Below, piece after piece: positions 19,779 through 28,301 of a stretch of DNA of 64,000 nt. Each line of letters opens with the position of its first letter. The first letter of the stretch is position 1. The DNA is from JAHEGP01 sp963792875. GTDB lineage: Bacteria; Pseudomonadota; Gammaproteobacteria; Pseudomonadales; JAHEGP01. A program made the position numbers and the translations under genes. The DNA is taken from the NCBI GenBank assembly GCA_963792875.1, contig CAWBXV010000002.1, forward strand, positions 558,001 through 622,000, read 5' to 3'. The notes under the pieces were generated by a model, which saw nothing but the letters and a program-made list of their open reading frames with translations, was not told the DNA's origin and made no database searches.

Positions 19779-20792
19779 TCAACGCCCCGGCCGCTGCGCG
19801 GTGTAATCCCGTGCGTAGAGGCGGCGCATGGCGTCGCTGGCGACGTTGCCTCCGCTGAGGATCACCAGCACGCGGCGGGGCGCATCGGCCTCGGCCAGCC
19901 AGCTTACCGCCGCCGCCATGGCCAGCGCGCTGGTGGGCTCGATGCGCAGCTTGAGCAGATGCGTGAGCCATTGAAACCAGTAGGCGATGCGCTCCTCTTC
20001 GACCTCGTAGAAATGCTCCGCCTGGCGGATGAAGCCGAAGGTCAGGTCGCCGACCGACAGGGTCATGGCGCCGTCGGCCAGCGTGTCCGGCGTGGCCTGC
20101 AGCTGCTCGATGCGCCCGGAGCGGCGCGACCGCGCCGCGTCGTTGGCCGCCAGCGGCTCGCCGCCGATCACCTGACAGGCGGGACTCAGCTGCCTCGCCG
20201 CCAGCGAGGTCCCCGCCAGCAGTCCGCCGCCGCCGCAGGGCACGCACACGGCGTCGATCGCACCCAGCTCGGCGATCGCCTCCCACGCCGCCGTGCCCTG
20301 CCCCGCGATCACGTCCGGGTGATTGAAGGGGTGGATCCAGACGACCCCCGGCTCTGCCGCGGCCTCCGCCACCGCGGCGTCGACCGCCGCGCGGTCGGGG
20401 CAGAGCACCACGTCGGCGCCGTACTCGCGGGTAGCGGCCGCCTTGATGGCCGATACCTGGGCCGGCATGTAAATGCGCGCGGGCAGGCCGAACCGCTGCG
20501 CCGCCCAGGCGACGGCCTGGGCGTGATTGCCGGAGCTGTTGGCCACGATGCGGCGCGGCCGTGGCCCGTCTTCACACAGCCGGGCCACGGCGTTGCTGGC
20601 GCCCCTGGCCTTGAACGCCCCCACCTGCTGCAGGCACTCCGCCTTGAAATAAAACTCGTGGCCCAGCCACCGATTCAGCAGGGAGGAGGTGACGATGGGC
20701 GTACGCCGCACCAGCGGCGCTATGCGGTCGGCCGCCGCGGCGACATCCGCGGCGACCGGCACCCGCGGAGACCGGCCTGTCGCATGCTGCAT
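19779..20792 (-). CDS. PLP-dependent serine/threonine dehydratase-like enzyme
   Basis: A 337-residue fold-type II PLP enzyme of the threonine dehydratase/serine racemase/3-hydroxyaspartate dehydratase group. The Schiff-base lysine is Lys61 (GAFKARGA), the substrate loop is NSSGNHAQA, and the phosphate-binding loop is CGGGGLLAG. There is no C-terminal ACT regulatory domain, so it is like the catabolic or serine-racemase forms rather than biosynthetic IlvA. I use the ATG at 20792, which has AGGGGG about eight bases upstream; a reading 16 codons longer has no ribosome site. Exact substrate is undetermined. It is flanked by unrelated genes. Confidence 0.88.
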   Translation of the reverse strand: MQHATGRSPRVPVAADVAAAADRIAPLVRRTPIVTSSLLNRWLGHEFYFKAECLQQVGAFKARGASNAVARLCEDGPRPRRIVANSSGNHAQAVAWAAQRFGLPARIYMPAQVSAIKAAATREYGADVVLCPDRAAVDAAVAEAAAEPGVVWIHPFNHPDVIAGQGTAAWEAIAELGAIDAVCVPCGGGGLLAGTSLAARQLSPACQVIGGEPLAANDAARSRRSGRIEQLQATPDTLADGAMTLSVGDLTFGFIRQAEHFYEVEEERIAYWFQWLTHLLKLRIEPTSALAMAAAVSWLAEADAPRRVLVILSGGNVASDAMRRLYARDYTAQRPGR

Positions 20793-20913
20793 CGGTTCAA
20801 CCCCCTGGGGTCGCGCTCGTCGGTACTGGCAGAGAATCACCGCCCGGCCGCTTGGGCTGGCAACCGCCAGGCGTTACACTGGGCCGGAGAATGCCAATAA
20901 CAGGATGCCCCCA

Positions 20914-21264
20914 ATGATGCGACCGGTCAATTGCACCGAGGACGAACTGGCTATCAGCGTCTCGTCGATGGTCGACGTGCTGCTCTGGCTCGGCAACCTG
21001 GGGCCGCAGGTCACGCGCGAAGCCGCGCGCGCCTACGTGATCGCGCAGGGGTCCACCACGCTCGACTCCAGGCAGGACGTGCTCATAGCGATGCTCGACA
21101 TGTCGGTCGACTGCCAGCTGCAGTATGTCGAGGCGCGGGAAGACCGCATTTTTCTCTGCAACACGGTGCACGGCGGCAGCGCCTATCTGCTGGACTGCGG
21201 CCCCTACCGGGTCTTTCTGCGCGACGACAAACGACAGCTCACACCCCCCGTGTACGACGTCTGA
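20914..21264 (+). CDS. Conserved-looking hypothetical protein, 116 aa
   Basis: A small soluble protein, acidic at the start (NCTEDELAISVSSMVDVLLWLG), with two cysteines late in the chain (FLCNTVHGG and LLDCGPYRVF). I do not recognise the family. No signal peptide or membrane segment is seen. The start could be 20905, 20914 or 20917; AGGA at 20902-20905 best suits 20914. It converges on the crotonase gene, leaving 10 bp between stops. Codon use is like its neighbours, so it is probably a real gene. Confidence 0.6.
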   Translation: MMRPVNCTEDELAISVSSMVDVLLWLGNLGPQVTREAARAYVIAQGSTTLDSRQDVLIAMLDMSVDCQLQYVEAREDRIFLCNTVHGGSAYLLDCGPYRVFLRDDKRQLTPPVYDV

Positions 21265-21274
21265 AACGCCAGGT

Positions 21275-22078
21275 CTAGTCCTTGAACAGCGGCTTGCGGT
21301 TCTGCTTGCGCGCGGCGATGGCCTCCTCGAAATTCCTGGTGGTCATGCGCACGAACAGCTGGGCGTGGCCCTCGTGGTTCATGTGGGTATGCAGGCTGCC
21401 GGCATTGAGGCTCGACCAGAGCAGCTGCTTGGTCAGCTCGACGCCGATCTGGCTGTAACCGATGATGCGCTCGGCCAGCAGCAGGCACTCGTCCAGCAGG
21501 CGATCCGGCGGCACGGTGCGCGACACCAGGCCGATGCGCTCGGCCTCCGCCGCGTCGACATCGCGCCCCGACAGCATGATCTCGAACGCCCGCGACGAGC
21601 CGATGGCGCGCGGCAGCAGGTAGCTCAGGCCCAGCTCCGCCGCGGTCAGCCCGTTGTTGATGCCGGCGGGACGGAAATACGCACCCTCGGCGGCGATGCG
21701 GATATCCGTGGCCAGAGCCATGCAGAAGCCGCCGCCGATCGCGGCGCCGTTGATGGCCCCGATCACCGGCTGGTGCAGGTCGCGCAGCGCCAGGATGACG
21801 TCGTCGTAGACCTTCATGGCACGCCGCGAGATGCCCGGCATGGTGAGGCCGTTGAAGATATCGAGCCAGCCCGGGTCCTCCAGATCGGCGCCGGAACAGA
21901 AGCCGTCGCCCGCGCCGGTGAGAATCACCACGCGCGTGTCGTTGTCGAAATTGATCTCCTCCAGCGCCTGCCGCAGCGGCACCATGACGTCGAAGGCCAT
22001 GGCGTTCATCCGCTCCGGCCGGTTGAGCGTCACCCGCGTGACGTGCGCGCGGGGCTTATCGATCTGAATAAATGCCAT
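21275..22078 (-). CDS. Crotonase-family protein lacking both canonical catalytic glutamates
   Basis: A 267-residue crotonase-fold protein; the oxyanion-hole helix INGAAIGGG is present. The residue matching Glu144 of rat crotonase is cysteine (GGGFCMALA), and the one matching Glu164 falls at glycine in FRPAGINNG. A glutamate instead occurs nine residues later in LTAAELGLSYLLPR, close to where dienoyl-CoA isomerases place an acidic residue. Similar arrangements occur in many actinobacterial EchA paralogues. So it is likely an isomerase, lyase or thioesterase-type crotonase rather than a simple hydratase. AAGGAT precedes the ATG. It follows the thioredoxin gene by 50 bp on the same strand. Confidence 0.83.
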   Translation of the reverse strand: MAFIQIDKPRAHVTRVTLNRPERMNAMAFDVMVPLRQALEEINFDNDTRVVILTGAGDGFCSGADLEDPGWLDIFNGLTMPGISRRAMKVYDDVILALRDLHQPVIGAINGAAIGGGFCMALATDIRIAAEGAYFRPAGINNGLTAAELGLSYLLPRAIGSSRAFEIMLSGRDVDAAEAERIGLVSRTVPPDRLLDECLLLAERIIGYSQIGVELTKQLLWSSLNAGSLHTHMNHEGHAQLFVRMTTRNFEEAIAARKQNRKPLFKD

Positions 22079-22128
22079 GGTCTATCCTTGCTCGCGACAA
22101 TGATCCATCACCCGGGCGCCAGCGGCGC

Positions 22129-22509
22129 TCAGCCCTCGGCCTCGCCCTCGGCGCGCGCTTCGGCCATGACCCGGCGCACCTCGTCCATATCGAGCGAGCG
22201 CGTATTGGCGACGAGTTCGTCCAGTGCGGCTGCCGGCAGCATGCCGGGCTCAAAATACAGCATGATGCCTTCGCGGAAGATGGCCAGCGTGGGAATCGAG
22301 CGAATCTGAAACGACGCCGCCAGCTCCTGCTCGGCCTCGGTATCGACCTTGGCAAAGGCGATATCGGCATGGCGCTCGGAGGCAGCCTCGAAAATGGGCG
22401 CGAAATTTCTGCAGGGGCCGCACCACGCCGCCCAGAAATCGAGCAGGACGATGTCATTGTTGTCGATGAGCGCGGTAAAATTGTCACTGGTTGCCGTCAG
22501 GGTGGCCAT
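22129..22509 (-). CDS. Thioredoxin family protein
   Basis: A 126-residue cytoplasmic thioredoxin with the classical active site Cys30-Gly-Pro-Cys33 in FWAAWCGPCRNF and the cis-proline in IRSIPTLAIF. It is about 18 residues longer than E. coli TrxA because of a charged C-terminal tail (EVRRVMAEARAEGEAEG). There is no signal peptide. GAGGAG lies about seven bases before the ATG at 22509. It is divergent from the ArsR-type regulator, whose palindromic operator lies between them, so shared thiol-linked regulation is possible. The crotonase gene follows it. Confidence 0.92.
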   Translation of the reverse strand: MATLTATSDNFTALIDNNDIVLLDFWAAWCGPCRNFAPIFEAASERHADIAFAKVDTEAEQELAASFQIRSIPTLAIFREGIMLYFEPGMLPAAALDELVANTRSLDMDEVRRVMAEARAEGEAEG

Positions 22510-22697
22510 GCGGGGCTCCTCGTTGCTTGCTTGGTAGGTGTCGAGGCCGTTAGCGCCGCGGGTACTGCGCCCGATACCCGCCCACCTGCCGCCGACCGTG
22601 ACCCGAACGCTCGGTGATACAGCGAGAGAGCGGGGTGGGCGCCGCGCGGACGCATTCGTCCCGCGCAGCTCCCTGCGCGCCATTATATGCAAAAAAC

Positions 22698-22715
22698 CAT
22701 TGCACTCCCGCAATG
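22698..22715. promoter_or_regulatory. Palindromic operator candidate for the ArsR-type regulator
   Basis: CATTGC-ACTCCC-GCAATG is a perfect inverted repeat with 6-bp arms, 60 bp before the regulator start and in the thioredoxin/regulator divergent gap. A loose -35 (TTGCAC, 22700-22705) lies inside it, and GATATT at 22724-22729 could be the -10. Binding here would block the operon promoter. Autoregulation is usual for this family; the site assignment is inference. Confidence 0.5.
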
Positions 22716-22775
22716 AATTACCGGATATTAGTTGCACCGCATGCACGGTGACCCAGCAGAGGATAACGGCGGAAC

Positions 22776-23081
22776 ATGCCCGAACTGACAGACAAGATCG
22801 GCCAGAACGCTCAGGCGGCAGAAGACTTCCTCAAGCGCCTGGCCAACAGCAACCGGCTGATGATCCTGTGCCTGCTCACGGAGGGCGAGCGCTCTGTGGG
22901 CGAGCTGAACACCCATGTGCCGCTGTCGCAATCCGCCCTGTCACAGCATCTCTCGGTGCTGCGCAAGGCCGGGCTGGTGAGCACCCGGCGCGAATCCCAG
23001 ACCATCTACTACTCCATCAGCGACCCGCGCGTGGCCGCCATGCTCGATGCGCTGTACCAGTTGTTCTGTGCCTCAGACTAG
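22776..23081 (+). CDS. ArsR-family regulator of the BigR/SqrR (persulfide-sensing) type
   Basis: A 101-residue winged-helix repressor. The recognition region SQSALSQHLSVLRKAGLV and the wing RRESQTIYYSI match the ArsR family. It has exactly two cysteines, Cys32 (LMILCLL) and Cys98 (YQLFCASD), 66 residues apart. The same spacing occurs in SqrR (Cys41/Cys107) and BigR (Cys42/Cys108), which form a polysulfide or disulfide link when exposed to reactive sulfur and then release DNA. The metal-binding ELCVCDL motif of ArsR/SmtB proteins is absent. It heads an operon whose next gene is a rhodanese, which supports sulfur sensing. It is preceded by a palindromic operator candidate. Confidence 0.88.
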   Translation: MPELTDKIGQNAQAAEDFLKRLANSNRLMILCLLTEGERSVGELNTHVPLSQSALSQHLSVLRKAGLVSTRRESQTIYYSISDPRVAAMLDALYQLFCASD

Positions 23082-23091
23082 GAGCCGAGCC

Positions 23092-23424
23092 ATGTCCGCG
23101 CCCCTGATTGCCCTGCAGCGGCTGTGGCTGCTGTCATTGCTGTACCTGGCAGCGAACAGCGCCTGGTGCCAGCAGGCCCTGTGGATCGACGTGCGCTCCC
23201 CCGCGGAGTACCAGCAGGGACACCGCCCCGACGCGGTCAATATCCCCCACGATGACATCGCGGCGGGCATCGCCGCGCTGCAGCCCGCCCTCGACACCCC
23301 GATCATGCTGTACTGCAAGAGCGGCCGCCGCGCCGAGCTGGCAGCGCAGACGCTGACGGCGCTGGGCTATACCCGGGTCGTCAGCGTGGGCGGCCTCGAG
23401 CAGGCCCTGCAGGCCGGGCCATAA
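23092..23424 (+). CDS. Periplasmic single-domain rhodanese (PspE-like sulfurtransferase)
   Basis: A 110-residue precursor. A signal peptide (LWLLSLLYLAANSAWC region, residues 10-26) precedes one rhodanese domain. The domain shows WIDVRSPAEYQQGH (the Asp-Val-Arg signature) and the active-site cysteine Cys75 in YCKSGRRAE. It moves sulfane sulfur through a cysteine persulfide, here outside the cytoplasm. AGGAG is seven bases before the ATG at 23092, and only 10 bp separate it from the regulator stop. Its placement behind a persulfide-type repressor matches known bigR and sqrR neighbourhoods. Confidence 0.9.
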   Translation: MSAPLIALQRLWLLSLLYLAANSAWCQQALWIDVRSPAEYQQGHRPDAVNIPHDDIAAGIAALQPALDTPIMLYCKSGRRAELAAQTLTALGYTRVVSVGGLEQALQAGP

Positions 23425-23462
23425 CCGATGGCCGCCGCCACCAGCGCCCCGACGCCCGACCG

Positions 23463-26400
23463 ATGCATCCGCTCGATCGCCTGATCCGGCTCGCCCTCAA
23501 CGGCGGTCTGCCGGCGCTGATTTTCCTGGCTGCGCTGGTGGCCGGAGCACTGGCGCTGCAGCTCACCCCGCGCGAGGAGGAGCCGCAGATCGTCGTACCG
23601 ATGGTCGACGTGCTGGTGCAGGCGCCGGGCCTGAGCGCGCGCCAGGTCGAGCGCCAGGTCACCACGCCGCTGGAAAAACTGCTGACCCAGATCCCCGGCG
23701 TCGAGCACGTCTATTCGAGCTCCGCCAGCGGCCGCGCCACGGTGACGCTGCGCTTCTACGTGGGGCAGGACCGCGAGGACGCCATCCTCAACACCTACAA
23801 CAAGCTCTACTCCAACCAGGACCGCATCCCCGGCGTGGTCGCACAGTGGCTGGTGCGGCCCGTCGAGGTCGACGACGTGCCCATCATGGTGCTGGCGCTG
23901 TGGAGCAGCCAGCCGCAGCGCTACAGCGACTTCGAGCTGCGCCGCGTGGCGGAGGAGATCTCCACCTACCTGCAGGGCATCCCGCGCACCAGCGCCGTGG
24001 ACGTCGTCGGTGGGCGCCCGCGGACGATCCGCATCCTGCTGGACTCCGAGAGCATGGGGGCGCGCAAGACCACGGCGGCCGACGTGGTCGCGGCGCTGCA
24101 GATCTCCAACGTGCTGCAGAGCAACGGCCGGGTGACGCTGCACAACGAGGGCATCGCGCTGGAGAGCGGCGACTTCATCCGCTCCATCGAGGAATTGAAG
24201 TCGACCGTGATCAACGTGGTGGACGGCACCGCGGTCCAGCTCGGCGAGGTGGCGACCCTCATCGACGGGCCGGCTGAACCGGAGCACTACACCTGGATCA
24301 ACTTCAGCCAGCGGCACCCGCAGGGGCAGGCCGCCGGCGGCGACTGGCCGATGGTGGCCATCTCGGTGTCCAAACAGCGCGGCAGCAACGCCGTGGCGGT
24401 CGCGGCTGAGGTGCACCAGCTGCTCGAACGCCTGCGCCAGAAATTCCTGCCGCCCGGCATGCAGGTCGAGGTGCTGCGCGACTACGGCGCGACGGCCGAC
24501 GAGAAAGTCAACAACCTCACCAGCAGCCTGGCCTTTGCGGTGGTCACCGTGGTGCTGTTCATCGGCGTCTTCCTGGGCTGGCGGCAGGCCCTGGTGGTGG
24601 GGCTGGCCGTGCCCATCTGCTACGGCATCACCCTGGCGCTCGACATGGCGTTCGGCTACACCATCAACCGGGTGACACTGTTCGCGCTCATCCTGTCGCT
24701 GGGGCTGCTGGTCGACGATCCCATCACCGGCGTCGACAACATCACCCGCTTCCTCAAGGACGGCAGCGGCGGGCTCAACGACCGCATCGTCGCGGCCATG
24801 GCGGAAATCCGCGTGCCGCTGCTGATGTCCACCCTGACCATCGTGCTGGCCTTCGTGCCGCTGGCCTTCATCACCGGCATGATGGGGCCCTATATGGCAC
24901 CGATGGCGTTCAACGTGCCCGTCAGCGTCATCACCAGCACCGTGGTGGCCTTTGTGGTGACGCCGTGGCTGGCCCGCCGCCTGCTGCCCGCCGCCGGCGC
25001 CGCGCCGCCGCCGACCGGCGAACCCGCGGCGCCAGGCCTCTATCGCCGCCTGCTCGCCCCGCTGCTGGATGACCGCCGCAAGGCCCGCGCCCTGCTGTGG
25101 GGTGTGCTGGCGCTGTTCATCGCCACCGCCAGCCTGCCGGTGCTGCGCCTGGTGCCCCTCAAGCTGCTGCCCTTCGACAACAAGAACGAGGTGCAGATCG
25201 TCATCGATATGCCCGAGAGCAGCAGCCTGGAGCAGACCGCGGCGCTGGCGCGCGCGGTCTCGGTCGAGGCCAGCCGCATCCCCGAGGTGATGGCCGTGGC
25301 CGCGTTCGTCGGCACCCCCTCGCCCATCGACTTCAACGGCATGGTGCGGCGCTACTATCAGCGGCAGGCACCGCATCTGGCCGACCTGCGCCTGACCCTG
25401 ATCGACAAGGTCCAGCGCCGCCACCAGTCCCACGCCGTGGTGCTGCGCCTGCGCGAGCTGCTCGCCCCGCTGGCGCGCGATGGCGCGCGCATCAAGGTGG
25501 TGGAGGTGCCGCCGGGCCCGCCGGTGCTCAGCACGCTCGTAGCCGAATGCTACGCCGACACCCTGACGCCCTATTCCGAGCAGCAGCGCGCGGCGCAGGT
25601 GCTCATGGAGCGGCTGGCACGGGAACCGCACGTGGTCGAGATCGACTCCACCGTCGAGGATCGCCAGGACCGGCTGCGCTTCATCACCGACAAGCACAAA
25701 GCCGCGCTATCCGGCGTCGCCACGGATGACATCAACCGCACCGTGACGCTGGCCAACGCCGGCTATTCACCGGGCTGGCTGCAGCTCGAACGCGAGGCGC
25801 GGCCGCTGCCCATCGAGCTGCGCCTGCCGCCGCAGCAGCGCGGCTCGATCGGCGAGTTCAACCGCCTGCAGCTCAAGGGCCGGCCCGGCGTGGCGCAGAC
25901 CAGCTCCGCACAGGGCCTGGAGACCGCGCCGCAGCCGCTGGTGGCGCTGGGCGAACTCGGCCACTTCGAGCGCGGCCGCGTCGACCAGACCATCTACCAC
26001 AAGGATCTGCGGCCGGTCGTCTACGTGATGGCGGAGCTGTCGGGGCGCACCCCCGCCGCCGTGATCGCCGACGTCAGCGCGGATCAGGACAGCGGCGCCG
26101 ACGCAGCGTCGCGCCCTTGGCGGTCGCGGCACTACCTGGACAGCGGCGGCGGCATCGGCTGGCAGCTGCCGGCCGGCGTCGAGGTGAGCTGGGCGGGTGA
26201 GGGCGAATGGCGCATCACGCTCGACGTGTTCCGGGACATGGGCCTGGCCTTTGCCTTCGCCCTGGTCGCGATCTTTTTCGTGCTGCGGGCGCAGACCGCG
26301 TCGACGGCGCTGTCGCTGATCATCATGTCGGCCATCCCGCTCACCATCATCGGCATCATGCCGGGCTTCTGGCTGCTCAACCAGTTCGGCGAGCGCACCG

Positions 26401-26771
26401 TGGCGGGCGCACCCGACCCGGTCCTGTTCACGGCCACGGCGATGATCGGCATGATCGCCCTGGCCGGCATCGTGGTCCGCAACTCGCTGATCCTGGTGGA
26501 GTTCATCAGCCAGGCCCGCGACCGCGGCCTGCCCCTGCGGGAAGCGCTGCTGCAGGCCGGCAGCGTACGCATGCGGCCGGTGCTGCTGACCGCCGGCACG
26601 ACCCTGCTGGGCAACCTGGTCATCACCCTGGACCCGGTCTTCAGCGGGCTGGCCCTGGCCATCATCTTCGGGATCCTGGCCTCAACCCTGTTCACGCTCA
26701 TCGTGGTCCCCGTCGTCTACCTGCTGGTATTCGACCGGGCCGCCCCCGGGGAGGAATCGCCACGTGACTGA
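23463..26771 (+). CDS. RND-family efflux transporter permease
   Basis: A 1102-residue inner-membrane proton-driven pump of the AcrB/HAE type. The duplicated layout of two large periplasmic loops and about 12 transmembrane helices is apparent. The proton-relay aspartates are Asp418-Asp419 in TM4 (GLLVDDPITGVDN), matching AcrB Asp407/408. The TM10 lysine of AcrB (Lys940) is replaced by Arg1006 in GIVVRNSLILVEF. Substrate is unknown. It does not show obvious CusA-type methionine pairs. It starts 38 bp after the rhodanese and overlaps its adaptor by 8 bp. No outer-membrane channel gene is in the operon, so a TolC-like partner must come from elsewhere. Confidence 0.93.
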   Translation: MHPLDRLIRLALNGGLPALIFLAALVAGALALQLTPREEEPQIVVPMVDVLVQAPGLSARQVERQVTTPLEKLLTQIPGVEHVYSSSASGRATVTLRFYVGQDREDAILNTYNKLYSNQDRIPGVVAQWLVRPVEVDDVPIMVLALWSSQPQRYSDFELRRVAEEISTYLQGIPRTSAVDVVGGRPRTIRILLDSESMGARKTTAADVVAALQISNVLQSNGRVTLHNEGIALESGDFIRSIEELKSTVINVVDGTAVQLGEVATLIDGPAEPEHYTWINFSQRHPQGQAAGGDWPMVAISVSKQRGSNAVAVAAEVHQLLERLRQKFLPPGMQVEVLRDYGATADEKVNNLTSSLAFAVVTVVLFIGVFLGWRQALVVGLAVPICYGITLALDMAFGYTINRVTLFALILSLGLLVDDPITGVDNITRFLKDGSGGLNDRIVAAMAEIRVPLLMSTLTIVLAFVPLAFITGMMGPYMAPMAFNVPVSVITSTVVAFVVTPWLARRLLPAAGAAPPPTGEPAAPGLYRRLLAPLLDDRRKARALLWGVLALFIATASLPVLRLVPLKLLPFDNKNEVQIVIDMPESSSLEQTAALARAVSVEASRIPEVMAVAAFVGTPSPIDFNGMVRRYYQRQAPHLADLRLTLIDKVQRRHQSHAVVLRLRELLAPLARDGARIKVVEVPPGPPVLSTLVAECYADTLTPYSEQQRAAQVLMERLAREPHVVEIDSTVEDRQDRLRFITDKHKAALSGVATDDINRTVTLANAGYSPGWLQLEREARPLPIELRLPPQQRGSIGEFNRLQLKGRPGVAQTSSAQGLETAPQPLVALGELGHFERGRVDQTIYHKDLRPVVYVMAELSGRTPAAVIADVSADQDSGADAASRPWRSRHYLDSGGGIGWQLPAGVEVSWAGEGEWRITLDVFRDMGLAFAFALVAIFFVLRAQTASTALSLIIMSAIPLTIIGIMPGFWLLNQFGERTVAGAPDPVLFTATAMIGMIALAGIVVRNSLILVEFISQARDRGLPLREALLQAGSVRMRPVLLTAGTTLLGNLVITLDPVFSGLALAIIFGILASTLFTLIVVPVVYLLVFDRAAPGEESPRD

Positions 26772-27831
26772 TCGCGTCAAGAAAGTGCTGCCGCCCCTGC
26801 TCGCCATGCTGGCGCTGCTGCTGATGCTGGGCTGGATGGCCGGCCTGTTCCAGGACTCGCTGCAGCCCGGCCTGGCGCCGCTGCCCGCACCGGTCGAAGC
26901 CCGGACGGTGCCGGTCAGGAGGGTCGAACTGCCCCTGATCGAGCCGGTCTCGGCGTCGGTCGAGGCCAAGCAGGCGACGCTGATTTCATCGCGGGTGCTG
27001 GCCCGCATCACCCGCATCGAGGTGCGCGCCGGCGACACCGTCACGCGCGGCCAGCTGCTGCTGCAGCTGGAAAAGTCTGACCTGCTGGCCCGCGCACAGC
27101 AATCGCGCGAGCAGATCCGGGCGATCACCGCCCGCCTGCGCGAAGCCAGCCTGAACCTGCAGCGCGTCACCGAACTCCATGCCAAGCGGCTGGTCGCCGC
27201 CGCCGAACTGGACCGGGCCCGCGCCAACAAGGACGCCCTCGCAGCCGAGCTGGCCGGCGCCCGGCAGGCCCTGCAGGAGGCCGAGGCCGCGCTCAGCTTC
27301 ACCGAGATCCGCTCGCCCATCGAGGGCCGCGTGGTGGACCGCTTCGCCGAGCCCGGCGACACCGCCGCGCCCGGCGCCAGATTGCTCGAACTGTACAACC
27401 CGCTGTCGCTGCGCATCGCCGCCCAGGTCCGCGAGCAGCTGGCGCTGACGCTGGCCCTGGGACAGCCGGTCACCGTGGAGATCCCGTCGCTCCAGCGCAC
27501 CCTGCGCGGCGAGATCGAGGAGCTGGTGCCGGCCGCCGACCCCGGCTCGCGCAGCTTCCTGGTGAAGGCGCAGGTGCCCTATGACGCCCAGCTGCTGCCC
27601 GGCATGTACGCCCGGCTGCTGGTGCCAGCGGGCACGGAGCCGCAACTGCTGATCCCCGCCGACCGGGTGGTGCAGGCCGGCCAGCTCGACCTGGTCTGGG
27701 TCCTGCAGGACGGCCGGCCGCAGCGCCGGCTGGTGCGCACCGGCCAGCCCGCCCCCGACCAGCAGATCGTCATTATCGGCGGCCTGGCCGAGGGCGAGCT
27801 GATTCTGCCGCCCGCACGCCCGGAGGGCTGA
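26764..27831 (+). CDS. RND efflux periplasmic adaptor subunit (membrane fusion protein)
   Basis: A 355-residue HlyD/AcrA-like adaptor. An N-terminal membrane helix (LLAMLALLLMLGWMAG) leads to a lipoyl half-motif (ITRIEVRAGDTVTRGQLL). A coiled-coil hairpin of about 80 residues (roughly 110-185) follows, then the second lipoyl half (FTEIRSPIEGRVVDRFAEPGD) and a beta-barrel domain. The start is GTG at 26764, preceded by GGGAGGA. The gene order pump-then-adaptor is the reverse of acrAB. It bridges the RND pump to an outer-membrane channel. Confidence 0.93.
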   Translation: MTDRVKKVLPPLLAMLALLLMLGWMAGLFQDSLQPGLAPLPAPVEARTVPVRRVELPLIEPVSASVEAKQATLISSRVLARITRIEVRAGDTVTRGQLLLQLEKSDLLARAQQSREQIRAITARLREASLNLQRVTELHAKRLVAAAELDRARANKDALAAELAGARQALQEAEAALSFTEIRSPIEGRVVDRFAEPGDTAAPGARLLELYNPLSLRIAAQVREQLALTLALGQPVTVEIPSLQRTLRGEIEELVPAADPGSRSFLVKAQVPYDAQLLPGMYARLLVPAGTEPQLLIPADRVVQAGQLDLVWVLQDGRPQRRLVRTGQPAPDQQIVIIGGLAEGELILPPARPEG

Positions 27832-27872
27832 CGGCGGCGTACTTTCACGCCCATGAGAAGAAGGAGACCACC

Positions 27873-28256
27873 ATGAAGTTCATCGTCGAGAGCGAAAAGT
27901 CCGTGGCGCAGGCCGCCGCAGACCTCGAGTCCGCCATCATCGCACGCAAGTTCGGCGTGCTGTATACGCACGACATCCACGCCACGCTGAACGCCAAGGG
28001 GGTGCCCTTCGAGCCCGAATGCCTGGTGCTGGAGGTCTGCAACCCCCAGCAGGCTGGCAAAGTCCTGACCGAGGACATGGACATGAACATGGCCCTGCCC
28101 TGCCGGGTGTCGGTGTATCAGAAAGATGGGCGCACGCTGATCGGCATGCTGAGCCCCAAGGCGATGCTGCAGAGCCTCTCCGACTCGCCGGCGCTGAGCC
28201 GGCTCGCCACAGAGGTCGAGGCCGTGCTGACCGAGGCGATCAAGGCAGCCCGCTGA
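27873..28256 (+). CDS. DUF302 domain protein
   Basis: A 127-residue soluble DUF302 protein (residues 1-125). It has three cysteines, Cys50, Cys56 (LVLEVCNPQQAGKVL) and Cys77 (MALPCRVSVY). The VCNP...LPCRV pairing is the conserved part of the family, whose biochemical activity is, to my knowledge, unassigned. Members recur beside sulfur-oxidation genes and transporters. The ATG is preceded by AAGAAGGAG and lies 41 bp after the adaptor stop, so it belongs to the persulfide-regulated operon. A sulfur-carrier or pump-accessory role is inference only. Confidence 0.85.
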   Translation: MKFIVESEKSVAQAAADLESAIIARKFGVLYTHDIHATLNAKGVPFEPECLVLEVCNPQQAGKVLTEDMDMNMALPCRVSVYQKDGRTLIGMLSPKAMLQSLSDSPALSRLATEVEAVLTEAIKAAR

Positions 28257-28301
28257 CCGCGGGAGGAGGCCGCGCCGGGAGCGGCAGCCTGGGGCGCATT
28301 C

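Noticed and set aside
23367..25697. Long minus-strand open frame (776 codons) opposite the RND pump
   Set aside because: Composition is a mirror of the RND coding strand; no recognisable domain or ribosome site.
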